Part shown: in pieces, positions 42,649 through 49,772 of the stretch
Layout of the letters: each line of letters begins with the position of its first letter
Numbering within the stretch: the stretch's first letter is position 1
Assembly (NCBI RefSeq): GCF_042651785.1
Contig: NZ_JBHSEC010000014.1
Location: 1 to 64,000 of the forward strand
DNA from: Chungangia koreensis
GTDB taxonomy: Bacteria > Bacillota > Bacilli > Bacillales_A > Planococcaceae
Direction of reading: 5' to 3'
DNA: 64,000 bases
The notes under the pieces: generated by a model
Databases searched by the model: none
What the model saw: the letters and a program-made list of their open reading frames with translations, nothing else
Told to the model about the DNA's origin: nothing
Made by a program: the position numbers and the translations under genes

Positions 42649-42858
42649 CTAATATTCCAGCTCGGTATTGCGATACAACTTAAGCATTCCATCTAAAGCA
42701 GGAGTGGATAGCTTAACATTCTTCTCAAGTAACGCTCTTAAGTCCTGATCAAACACGACACCTTGTAACAGCTTGGACTTCAGTAAACTCAAAGTCATAA
42801 AGTTGATCACCTCATGAAACTCCATCATTTCATGTAACGCCATTTTCTTTTCTAACAT
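42649..42858 (-). CDS. small spore coat-like protein (YraG/YraE type)
   Basis: This 69-residue helical protein (ALHEMMEFHEVINFMTLSLL... ending LKLYRNTELEY) resembles the short YraG/YraE partners of CotF-domain proteins. The Shine-Dalgarno GAGGAGGTG is strong. It is the first gene of the coat/dehydrogenase operon. Confidence 0.72.
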   Translation of the reverse strand: MLEKKMALHEMMEFHEVINFMTLSLLKSKLLQGVVFDQDLRALLEKNVKLSTPALDGMLKLYRNTELEY

Positions 42859-43014
42859 GCGTCCACCTCCTCTAACTCCCTAAAGGTTTCCCATTTAAAA
42901 ATAAGGCTATTCACTAGAGGAGAATGCCAGTAAAGTATTAAAAAGTGAGCTCGGAATTGAATCCTTTTCTTTATCAATTACGTATTTGAGTAAAAGGATT
43001 GGGGAGTATAGCCA

Positions 43015-43131
43015 ATGTGGATCATCGATATTATAGAAGTTCTCATTGAAGCGGTTTTTCGTAGGAAGAGTGAGAAGTATGAGGAAAAGTTCAAACCAAA
43101 AAGAACTCCAAAAGGTAAGAGAATAAGTTGA
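43015..43131 (+). CDS. small amphipathic basic peptide
   Basis: This 38-residue ORF has an amphipathic hydrophobic start (MWIIDIIEVLIEAVFRRK) and a lysine/arginine-rich tail. GGGGAG lies about 8 nt before the ATG. The layout recalls small membrane-active peptides, but similarity to a named family is not established. It lies alone between the coat operon and the FusB-like gene. Confidence 0.4.
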   Translation: MWIIDIIEVLIEAVFRRKSEKYEEKFKPKRTPKGKRIS

Positions 43132-43147
43132 ACAACTCAATCAAACC

Positions 43148-43184
43148 CTATGTAAAAAACAATTAAAGGTTGTTCTTTACATAG
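43148..43184. other. strong hairpin upstream of the FusB-like gene
   Basis: CTATGTAAA-A-AACAA pairs with TTGTT-C-TTTACATAG around a 7-nt loop. No T-tract follows, so it is not a typical terminator. It may influence the 56-nt downstream start of the FusB-like gene. Confidence 0.5.
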
Positions 43185-43239
43185 TTAATACTATAAAAGT
43201 GTTGTAAAATGAGAGCACTTACTATTTGGAGTGATCATA

Positions 43240-43875
43240 ATGGAACCGTTTATCCGGAACGACCAATATAATTTCATTAAACGTCAAGTGCAAGGGTTAG
43301 TTAATGGTCATGCCTCTTCTAACGATACAAATGTGTTGAAAGCTTTAAAGTCACTAACTCAAGAAAAGGTTGATCAACTTTTTGAAGAGCTAACAGTTGA
43401 ACAGAAGCAACTGTTGCAACCGGTCATCGAGATTCGCAATAAGGAACAGGCAGATGACTTTTTGCTGCAACTATCACCGTATCGCTTACCATTTAAAAGA
43501 GTTACAGAGCAAACGGCTAAGAAACTATTTCCGAAAGTTAAAAAGCTGAAGCTACCGAAATTAGAGGGAATAGATTTAACCACTGTTTCCTACTTGGGCT
43601 GGAATGATAGTGGAACAAACCGTAAATATCTCATTGTTGAAACAGAAGGGAAACTGAAGGGTTATTTCGGTCATTTTAAAAGCTCGAACAAGAAGGGGAT
43701 GTGTACTATTTGTAACACATTCGGGGAATTGGGCCTCTTCACCGCTGAGATTAAAGGTTCTACGATGGATGCGTACATTAAGCGAGGAAATTATATTTGC
43801 TACGACAGTACCAAGTGTAATGAGAATTTGACGAAGGTTGAAAAGTTACAGAATTTCATACACCTGATCGACTAA
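43240..43875 (+). CDS. FusB/FBP-family EF-G-binding protein
   Basis: This 211-residue protein has an N-terminal helical domain (NDQYNFIKRQVQGLVN...) and a C-terminal domain with a four-cysteine zinc site (MCTICN and ICYDSTKCN). This is the structure of FusB/FusC proteins, which bind elongation factor G and release it from the ribosome, giving fusidic acid resistance in staphylococci. Chromosomal relatives occur widely in Bacillales and do not by themselves show resistance. ATG at 43240 follows GGAGTGATC. Confidence 0.85.
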   Translation: MEPFIRNDQYNFIKRQVQGLVNGHASSNDTNVLKALKSLTQEKVDQLFEELTVEQKQLLQPVIEIRNKEQADDFLLQLSPYRLPFKRVTEQTAKKLFPKVKKLKLPKLEGIDLTTVSYLGWNDSGTNRKYLIVETEGKLKGYFGHFKSSNKKGMCTICNTFGELGLFTAEIKGSTMDAYIKRGNYICYDSTKCNENLTKVEKLQNFIHLID

Positions 43876-43908
43876 TGGCCAAGAGTGTAAACTCTGGGCC
43901 TTTTTATA
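43876..43908 (+). terminator. terminator of the FusB-like gene
   Basis: The stem GGCCAAGAGT/ACTCTGGGCC is followed by TTTTTATAT. Confidence 0.75.
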
Positions 43909-43966
43909 TAGAGGAAATGGAAAGTGCGTGTAGAAATAAATGTTAAGAAGAAAGGGGCATAATAGG

Positions 43967-44452
43967 ATGGAAATGTTTTACCGATATAATTGGATGGTTC
44001 GGGAAGAGTGGTTCAAATGGTGTGAGAAAGTTCCCGAAGAAGAATTGTTGAAAGAGCGCACGGGCGGGGTAGGAGGGATTTTGCACACCTTATTCCATAT
44101 CGTTGATGTGGAGTGGAGTTGGATTCAAATCATGAAAGGGGAGCCGGATTTTCAGGAAAGCTTCGATGACTATAGAACCTTAGCTTTAGTCCGTGACCTC
44201 AGTGCCAAATTTCATGATGATGTTAAGCCGTTCGTTCTAAATTGGACGAGTGAATTCGAGGAGAATGTTTTTGAAGAACAATTGTTTAACGGAGAGATTG
44301 AAAGAAGTACATGGGGCGAAATCATGAGGCATGTCATTGCCCACGAGATCCACCATATTGGACAGTTATCCATATGGTCCAGAGAGATCGGGGTCAAACC
44401 GGTATCGGCTAATTTACTTTGGCGGGATTTAGCATCATCTCAAATTGAGTAG
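43967..44452 (+). CDS. DinB-family protein
   Basis: This 161-residue four-helix DinB/DfsB protein has the metal-binding histidines in ILHTLFHIVDVEWSW and MRHVIAHEIHHIGQLSIWSR. DinB-like proteins include thiol-dependent transferases (bacillithiol transferases), but substrate is unknown. ATG at 43967 is preferred, with AAAGGGG upstream. It is convergent with the lytH gene. Confidence 0.82.
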   Translation: MEMFYRYNWMVREEWFKWCEKVPEEELLKERTGGVGGILHTLFHIVDVEWSWIQIMKGEPDFQESFDDYRTLALVRDLSAKFHDDVKPFVLNWTSEFEENVFEEQLFNGEIERSTWGEIMRHVIAHEIHHIGQLSIWSREIGVKPVSANLLWRDLASSQIE

Positions 44453-44476
44453 ATGTCTGATCGTATTAGAAGGAAG

Positions 44477-44512
44477 ATAAGGAAAAGGCTGCCCGCTTGA
44501 GCAGCCTTATTT
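44477..44512. terminator. bidirectional terminator
   Basis: The stem AAGGCTGC/GCAGCCTT lies between convergent dinB-like and lytH genes. Confidence 0.7.
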
Positions 44513-45490
44513 CAATTTTTTTGCATCCCGTTCCCAGCTTTTCAATGCAGGATAGGGATCGAAAGCCCATTCGGTGCGCCCGTTAAATTTGTATACGCCA
44601 TAATGGAGATGAGGAGGGAATTTTCCCGATGTACCTTCTTTACCGTATCCAGAACTTCCAACAAACCCAATGACATCACCAGGTTCAACGATATCGCCCA
44701 CTTTGATGCCTTCATTGTAATAGGCTAAATGGGCATAATAATGATAGGTATTGTGGTTGTCTCGGATTCCGATTCGCCAACCTCCGAATTTGTTCCAGCC
44801 CATCACTTCAACTATTCCATAAGATGCAGATAACACCGGCGTGCCATAACCGGCAAAAATGTCAGTTCCTTCATGAATTCTTCTTCCGCCCCAACCACGA
44901 TTGGCTCCCCATGTTCCTCTATACGTATAGTTGTATTTTACTGATACAGGGAAAGCATGTTTGTCCAAATCGATGGTATTAAAATGCTTATACAAGGTAG
45001 CAATGGTCATGATTTGATTTACAACATTTTCGCTTTTATAAAAATCCCATAATGCCGATTCGAAGTCATCCTCCTCTGGACCATACCGACTTAAGTACGT
45101 AGCCATGGTGAAAAGAACGTCTTCGTCATTCTGTGCATCTGCTATTCCGTCTCCATTGCCATCCAATCCCGCCCCGCCAAAGTAGTCGATAGTAGCAGGA
45201 AATGAATCGTCGTATGAGGGGTTAAACGGACCCGCCCAATATTCGGGAGCAAACTGAAGTGCTACAACACTATCCTTTTTCGGAATATCTTTTCGTACTG
45301 CTTGTATATTCCGCTCATATTGATCGACTGCAGCAAGGAAGTACCATGGAACAAGCAGGTTTTCAAACTTAAAATAATAAGTCATACGTTGCTGGAGGAC
45401 TTCATCATGTGAAGGGGCTTCATTCGCCAGTACAGGTTCAGCAAATAGAAGACTTATGAATAACAAACAAATCATCAATATACGCAACAA
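44507..45490 (-). CDS. lytH: LytH-like M23 peptidase (spore cortex)
   Basis: This 327-residue secreted metallopeptidase has a hydrophobic signal segment (ICLLFISLLFAEPVLA), a helical middle and a LytM/M23 domain with zinc ligands in HEGTDIFA and HLHYGVY. Length and layout match B. subtilis LytH, the L-Ala-D-Glu peptidase that makes single-alanine side chains in spore cortex. The start is TTG at 45490: AGGAGG lies 9 nt before it, and nothing suitable precedes the long frame to 45574. Confidence 0.8.
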   Translation of the reverse strand: MLRILMICLLFISLLFAEPVLANEAPSHDEVLQQRMTYYFKFENLLVPWYFLAAVDQYERNIQAVRKDIPKKDSVVALQFAPEYWAGPFNPSYDDSFPATIDYFGGAGLDGNGDGIADAQNDEDVLFTMATYLSRYGPEEDDFESALWDFYKSENVVNQIMTIATLYKHFNTIDLDKHAFPVSVKYNYTYRGTWGANRGWGGRRIHEGTDIFAGYGTPVLSASYGIVEVMGWNKFGGWRIGIRDNHNTYHYYAHLAYYNEGIKVGDIVEPGDVIGFVGSSGYGKEGTSGKFPPHLHYGVYKFNGRTEWAFDPYPALKSWERDAKKLK

Positions 45491-45548
45491 TGAACTGAAC
45501 CTCCTTTCTACAGTAGAATATCCCGAATAGAAAATTCCATGAGTCATT

Positions 45549-45578
45549 TGCATAGTTAGCCAAGTATTGGTCATTCTA
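45549..45578 (+). promoter_or_regulatory. sigma-G-like forespore promoter
   Basis: TGCATA (45549-45554), a 17-bp spacer and CATTCTA (45572-45578) match the sigma-G pattern. They lie 35 nt before the YhcN-like lipoprotein gene, whose B. subtilis relative is forespore expressed. Confidence 0.6.
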
Positions 45579-45612
45579 AGGAAGCAAACAACAAAAGTGG
45601 GAGGAATTTAGG

Positions 45613-46143
45613 ATGAATAACTTGTTTAAATTTGCAATGGTGCTCGTTTTGGCTGCATCCCTTACTGCCTGCGGTAACAATAACGATGACAATAACGACC
45701 AAAATAATGCTACAGATGATACGGTCAATAACGGCAATGTGAATGAGGGTACCAATACAACGGGAAATGATCAGAACAATGGCAACGACGGAATGAATGG
45801 CAACGACAATAATGACAATTTTTCTTTTTCTGATGAAGTTGCAGATAAAGTTGCAGCCATGGACGAGGTAGACAATGCAACTGTTGTCTTGATGGGAAAC
45901 AACGCTTATGTTGCAGTTGGATTGAAACAAGGGACGAATGAGTCAGAAGATCTCACCAAGCGAATATCGGATGAAGTGAAAAATGTAGATGGAAACATCG
46001 ATCAAGTGTATGTTTCGGCAAATCCGGATTTTCTAAAGGAAATCAACGACTATCGGACACAATACAATAACGGTCAACCGGTAGAAGGCTTTTTCAATGA
46101 AGTTACTGACGCAGTTCAACGAGTATTCCCGGATGCAAAATAA
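45613..46143 (+). CDS. YhcN/YlaJ-family sporulation lipoprotein
   Basis: This 176-residue lipoprotein has a signal with lipobox LTAC (Cys about residue 20), a low-complexity Asn/Asp/Gly linker of about 45 residues and a C-terminal YhcN/YlaJ domain (DEVADKVAAMDEVDNATVVL, NNAYVAVGL). These proteins sit in spore membranes and affect germination or outgrowth. GGGAGG precedes the ATG. It is divergent from lytH, another sporulation gene. Confidence 0.85.
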   Translation: MNNLFKFAMVLVLAASLTACGNNNDDNNDQNNATDDTVNNGNVNEGTNTTGNDQNNGNDGMNGNDNNDNFSFSDEVADKVAAMDEVDNATVVLMGNNAYVAVGLKQGTNESEDLTKRISDEVKNVDGNIDQVYVSANPDFLKEINDYRTQYNNGQPVEGFFNEVTDAVQRVFPDAK

Positions 46144-46150
46144 TCATCCT

Positions 46151-46186
46151 TCAAAGGTGCCTGGGGCTAACCCGGCACCTTTTTTC
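46151..46186 (+). terminator. terminator of the YhcN-like gene
   Basis: The stem AAAGGTGCC-GGG/CCC-GGCACCTTT is followed by TTTT. Confidence 0.8.
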
Positions 46187-46265
46187 AAGCAATGAAGTAG
46201 GTTGATATTGCGGATTATGATAGGATGAAATTGAATTAACCTTATATGAAGCGGGGGATCATCAA

Positions 46266-46583
46266 ATGGAAAAACTACAGTCAGTAGAACAATTTAATCA
46301 ATTAAAAAATGAGGATCGGGTAATTTTCATGTTCTCGGCAGACTGGTGCGGAGATTGCCGCTTCATTGAGCCGGTATTACCGACCATTGAAGCGAACTAT
46401 CCGGAATATGATTTTGTCTTGATAGACCGTGATCAATTCATTGACCTTTGTGTTGAGTTAAATGTGTATGGAATTCCAAGCTTCATAGCGTACCATGAAG
46501 GTGAGGAAGTTGGCCGCTTTGTTAGTAAAGACCGCAAGACGCAGCAGGAAATCGAGTCGTTCATTGATGGTCTAACTGCATGA
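46266..46583 (+). CDS. thioredoxin-family protein
   Basis: This 105-residue thioredoxin-fold protein has the redox site WCGDCR (about residues 26-31) and the cis-Pro motif YGIPSFIAYHEGEEV. CGDC instead of CGPC marks a thioredoxin-like protein (YdfQ/YusE type) rather than the housekeeping thioredoxin. GGGGGATC precedes the ATG. Its stop overlaps the next gene by four bases (ATGA), implying translational coupling. Confidence 0.85.
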   Translation: MEKLQSVEQFNQLKNEDRVIFMFSADWCGDCRFIEPVLPTIEANYPEYDFVLIDRDQFIDLCVELNVYGIPSFIAYHEGEEVGRFVSKDRKTQQEIESFIDGLTA

Positions 46584-47074
46584 GCGGGTATGAAATGCTG
46601 GCAGATATTAAGAAACTGGACGAGGGGTATCGCGCGAGTTTGACATTAACGCTGGCCAGTTCTCCGGAAGATGTCTGGAATATGTTCATAGATAATGAGA
46701 AATTGAAGAAATGGTTTGACGAGCTACAGATGTTGGATCCAAAAGAAGGCGGTACGATCCGTTTCAACAAGGGAGACGGAACGTTTGAGGACTTGGGAAT
46801 TCACGAATTTGAAGAGCAATCGGTTCTGGCATTTGACTGGTTTGGGGAACTAGTAAAGTTCCATTTAACTTCAGATCAGGCGAACACTCTTCTGAACTTC
46901 ACAGAGGAATTCCGGACAATTACTGATCAGACAGCTAAAGATATTGCGGGCTGGCACGTATGTCTGCTTGTTATTGAAGGCTTGTTGGACGGACCGAAAG
47001 TGGAGAATAGAATGAGCGTTTGGCAGCCATTGTATGAAAAATATAAAAAGCAGTTAGCTGCATTAAGGGAATAG
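46580..47074 (+). CDS. SRPBCC (AHSA1/START-like) domain protein
   Basis: This 164-residue protein has the AHSA1 fold: YRASLTLTLASSPEDVWNMF, then KLKKWFDELQMLDPKEGGTI and a C-terminal long helix with GWHVCLLVIEGLLDG. Such domains bind hydrophobic ligands; function unknown. It is coupled to the thioredoxin-like gene (ATGA overlap). Its terminator was split by the IS3 insertion. Confidence 0.78.
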   Translation: MSGYEMLADIKKLDEGYRASLTLTLASSPEDVWNMFIDNEKLKKWFDELQMLDPKEGGTIRFNKGDGTFEDLGIHEFEEQSVLAFDWFGELVKFHLTSDQANTLLNFTEEFRTITDQTAKDIAGWHVCLLVIEGLLDGPKVENRMSVWQPLYEKYKKQLAALRE

Positions 47075-47100
47075 ACTAAATCCATAGAAAAGATTGCTAT

Positions 47101-47111
47101 ACACCGCATTT
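47101..47111 (+). terminator. left half of a terminator split by an IS element
   Basis: ACACCGC (47101-47107) followed by ATTT pairs with GCGGTGT at 48569-48575, which is followed by T6-T7. Removing the IS and one ATTT copy restores a complete stem with an ATTTTT loop and T-tract, 26 nt after the SRPBCC gene. Confidence 0.8.
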
Positions 47112-47147
47112 TGAAGTGACCCCATAAAGTTAGACACGGATATTTAA

Positions 47148-47960
47148 TTAGGCAACTTGGTGGGCAAGAATTCGGTATTGAACCGGACTCTTGCCTTTTA
47201 ATTTTGTCTTGATTCGTTTGTGGTTATAGTAATCGATGTAGTTTTCTAATTCCTTAATGAAATGCTCAACACTATCAAACTCTTTCAAATAAAGAAACTC
47301 TGATTTTAAAATACCAAAAAAACTTTCCATCACTGCGTTATCGTAACAGTTTCCCTTACGGGACATGCTTTGTGTAATACCGCGTGCTTTCAATGCATGT
47401 TGGTACTTCTTCATTTGATAATGCCAACCCTGATCGGAATGAATCATTAGCTCATCCTCATCCTTAATGCGTTCAAATGCCTGGTCCAACATGGTGGACA
47501 CAAGCGAATAGGTGGGCCGTCGGCCGATGGTGTATGTGATAATCTCTCCATTATATAGATCTAACATAGGTGAGAGATAAAGCTTTTCCCCAAATAACTT
47601 GAACTCAGTAATGTCCGTAACCCACTTCTCATTCGGTTTATCCGTTTTGAAATTACGTTCCAATACATTCGGAGCCACCTTTCCGACAGTTCCTTTATAC
47701 GAACGATACTTCTTCATACGCACTAAGCATTTCAATCCTAATTCCTTCATGATCCGTTGCACCTTCTTGTGGTTTACAACGTACCCACGATTCTTCAGCT
47801 CATCCCGAATTCGACGATATCCATAACGACCTTGATGTTCATCATAAATTAATCGGATCAATGCTTTCAGTTCTGCATCTCTATCTGGACGGCCAAAGTT
47901 CTTCACCCAGTAAAAGTAAGTGCTTCTTGGAACGCCAGCCAGCTTTAAAAGGGCTTTCAC
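47148..47960 (-). CDS. IS3-family transposase OrfB
   Basis: This 270-residue integrase-type transposase has an HTH_21 region (YGYRRIRDELKNRGYVVNHK) and the rve DDE core (WVTDITEF, SDQGWHYQ and the final Glu in NAVMESFFGILKSE). The C-terminal YIDYYNHKRIKTKLKGKSPV is typical. It is made as an OrfAB fusion through -1 frameshifting in this group: its frame is open upstream of 47960 into the end of orfA (ITKQDKAQVVYELRHEFQ). Confidence 0.9.
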   Translation of the reverse strand: MKALLKLAGVPRSTYFYWVKNFGRPDRDAELKALIRLIYDEHQGRYGYRRIRDELKNRGYVVNHKKVQRIMKELGLKCLVRMKKYRSYKGTVGKVAPNVLERNFKTDKPNEKWVTDITEFKLFGEKLYLSPMLDLYNGEIITYTIGRRPTYSLVSTMLDQAFERIKDEDELMIHSDQGWHYQMKKYQHALKARGITQSMSRKGNCYDNAVMESFFGILKSEFLYLKEFDSVEHFIKELENYIDYYNHKRIKTKLKGKSPVQYRILAHQVA

Positions 47961-47986
47961 CTGAAATTCGTGCCTTAGTTCATAGA

Positions 47987-48508
47987 CTACTTGCGCTTTG
48001 TCTTGTTTTGTGATTTTTCCTTGTTTTGAACTAAGGCATTCAACTTTTTTAAATAGGCATTTTCCATTCGCAAACGTTCGACTTCGGCCTGTAAGGCCTC
48101 CATCGAGCCTTCAGCTTGTACTTCTTCCTTCATTACTTTCGGATTGTCTTTTGACATGGAATATCGCCCCTTTTTCTTAGGTTGTAGGGCGTCAATTCCT
48201 CCTGTTTCTAACTGATTTCTCCAAACGGTCAGAGTAGAAGATGAAGGGATGTTGAAAATAGCAGCTGTTTCCCTTAAAGACGTCCCGTAATCGTTCATAT
48301 AATTAAGTACGTCTAGTTTAAACTCTATCGTATAGGAAGTATAGGATTTTCTAAATGCTTCTTCTCCGTGATGTTCATACAGTTTTACCCACTCAATCAC
48401 CGAACTCTTTTCAATTCCAATCGATTGAGCAATAGACTCATAACCCTCTACTCCGCTTAAATATCGATTTACTACATCCAACTTTTCTTCAAACGTAAAT
48501 CTGGCCAT
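47987..48508 (-). CDS. IS3-family transposase OrfA
   Basis: This 173-residue protein has two N-terminal helix-turn-helix units (FTFEEKLDVVNRYLSGVEGY, and TIEFKLDVLNYMNDYGTSLR) and a C-terminal leucine-zipper-like coil (EALQAEVERLRMENAYLKKL). ATG at 48508 follows a purine-rich GGAGGTGCAG. An A5 run near its 3' end (GGAAAAATC) is the likely slip site for the OrfAB fusion. Confidence 0.88.
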   Translation of the reverse strand: MARFTFEEKLDVVNRYLSGVEGYESIAQSIGIEKSSVIEWVKLYEHHGEEAFRKSYTSYTIEFKLDVLNYMNDYGTSLRETAAIFNIPSSSTLTVWRNQLETGGIDALQPKKKGRYSMSKDNPKVMKEEVQAEGSMEALQAEVERLRMENAYLKKLNALVQNKEKSQNKTKRK

Positions 48509-48568
48509 AGAAAAACTGCACCTCCAATTGTTAGTTGTGTCTAACAATTGGGGTGCAGTTCAATTTTT

Positions 48569-48582
48569 GCGGTGTTTTTTTG
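48569..48582 (+). terminator. right half of the terminator split by the IS3 element
   Basis: GCGGTGT and its T-tract; its partner arm is at 47101-47107. Confidence 0.8.
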
Positions 48583-48665
48583 TATTTTAGTTAGGAGTTT
48601 CTTGATATTGTTGGATACTTTTTGTCAAAGCTGTACGTATCAAAGTATGTTAGAAGGTTTGGCCA

Positions 48666-49772
48666 ATGAAGCAAATATATAAAATCAGTGTTCTGCATGT
48701 GGTTCTGTTATCTATGACGGTAATTGGTTTGAAAAATCATGTGAGTATCATTCCGCCACTAATAGATACGGTAAAACGAGATGCTTGGATGTCTGTATTG
48801 TTGAGTGCGGCAATTATTTTCCCTTGGCTGTTTTTATTGGTATACCTTCAAAAAGCGTCTCAACGGAAAAGTATGAGAAATTGGCTGGAAGAGGGAATCG
48901 GAAAGACAGGCACAAATGTACTTTTGACAATTATAGCTTTCTATCTGATTTTAATGGCCGCTTTTACCATGGTCGAAACAATACAATGGGTAAACACTAT
49001 GTTCTTGCCGAGGAGTTCTTTTCTACTTTTACTTATAATCTTTATAATTCTTTGCATCCTATTAGCGATGACGAATATTCAAACGATTGTCATCCTTAAT
49101 GTTTTCGTTTTGTTTTTTGTCGTTGTTTTCGGCTTCTTCGTTGCCTTCGTTAATATTCAAGTGAAAGATTATGAATTGTTAAGGCCATTTTTAGAGCATG
49201 GATTCCATCCTGTTGTAAAAGGTTTTGTATTTCCTGCATCTGGATTAACCGAGCTATTAATGTTTTTATTCATCCAGGATCAGATTAAGAAGCCGATCAA
49301 ATGGTTTCATTTTGTTATTATGCTGATAATCTTAGTAGGTCTTACGATGGGCCCCCTGATAGGTGCAATTACCGAATTCGGTCCAACCGAAGCTGCTAAG
49401 CTTTTATACCCTGCATATGAGGAATGGGGATTAGTTTCGATTGGCAGATTTATTGAGCACATGGACTTTTTCTCAATTTATCAATGGCTAACGGGAACAT
49501 TTATACGAGTAGGGTTTATCTTATATGTCGTATCGCAATTGCTTGTTCGTAGAAGGAAAAAATCTGTGTGGATCCTGATCTCTCCGCTATTCTTTTTTTG
49601 CTGTATATTACTATCCCGTTTAGATGACAGTCAATTCGTTGAGTTTAAAGGGGGAGCCTTTTTAATCAGTACATTTCTTTTCTTTTTTATTTTGTCTTTT
49701 GTATTTCTCTTCATCTCAATCTTTACAAGGAAAAAGAAAACTAAGGCTTCACATATGGGAGAGGAATTGTAA
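48666..49772 (+). CDS. GerB-type germinant receptor subunit
   Basis: This 368-residue APC-fold membrane protein has ten hydrophobic helices (ISVLHVVLLSMTVIGLKNHV start, GFVFPASGLTELLMFLFIQD in the middle), matching the GerAB/GerKB family that binds the nutrient germinant. It is the first gene of a B-A-C operon. The Shine-Dalgarno (AGAAGG) is modest. Its stop codon overlaps the GerA start by one base. Confidence 0.85.
   Translation: MKQIYKISVLHVVLLSMTVIGLKNHVSIIPPLIDTVKRDAWMSVLLSAAIIFPWLFLLVYLQKASQRKSMRNWLEEGIGKTGTNVLLTIIAFYLILMAAFTMVETIQWVNTMFLPRSSFLLLLIIFIILCILLAMTNIQTIVILNVFVLFFVVVFGFFVAFVNIQVKDYELLRPFLEHGFHPVVKGFVFPASGLTELLMFLFIQDQIKKPIKWFHFVIMLIILVGLTMGPLIGAITEFGPTEAAKLLYPAYEEWGLVSIGRFIEHMDFFSIYQWLTGTFIRVGFILYVVSQLLVRRRKKSVWILISPLFFFCCILLSRLDDSQFVEFKGGAFLISTFLFFFILSFVFLFISIFTRKKKTKASHMGEEL

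Larger units (their letters stand above)
47112..48562 (-). mobile_element. IS3-family element (IS150-like), 4-bp target duplication
   Basis: The element is 1451 bp with related ends TGAAGTGACCCCATAAAGTT and, on the other strand, TGAACTGCACCCCAATTGTT, both continuing into AGACAC. ATTT is duplicated at 47108-47111 and 48563-48566. It encodes OrfA and OrfB on the minus strand. All parts look intact, so it may be active. Confidence 0.88.

Noticed and set aside
45571..45930. Minus-strand 119-codon gene overlapping the YhcN-like gene
   Set aside because: It is an artefact of the Asn/Asp-rich linker read in reverse; the plus frame has lipobox, domain and ribosome-binding site.
48585..48665. Sigma-G promoter for the ger operon
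   Set aside because: Only weak matches (GGATAC and CGTATCA at 17 bp) were seen, not enough to call, although forespore expression is expected for such operons.
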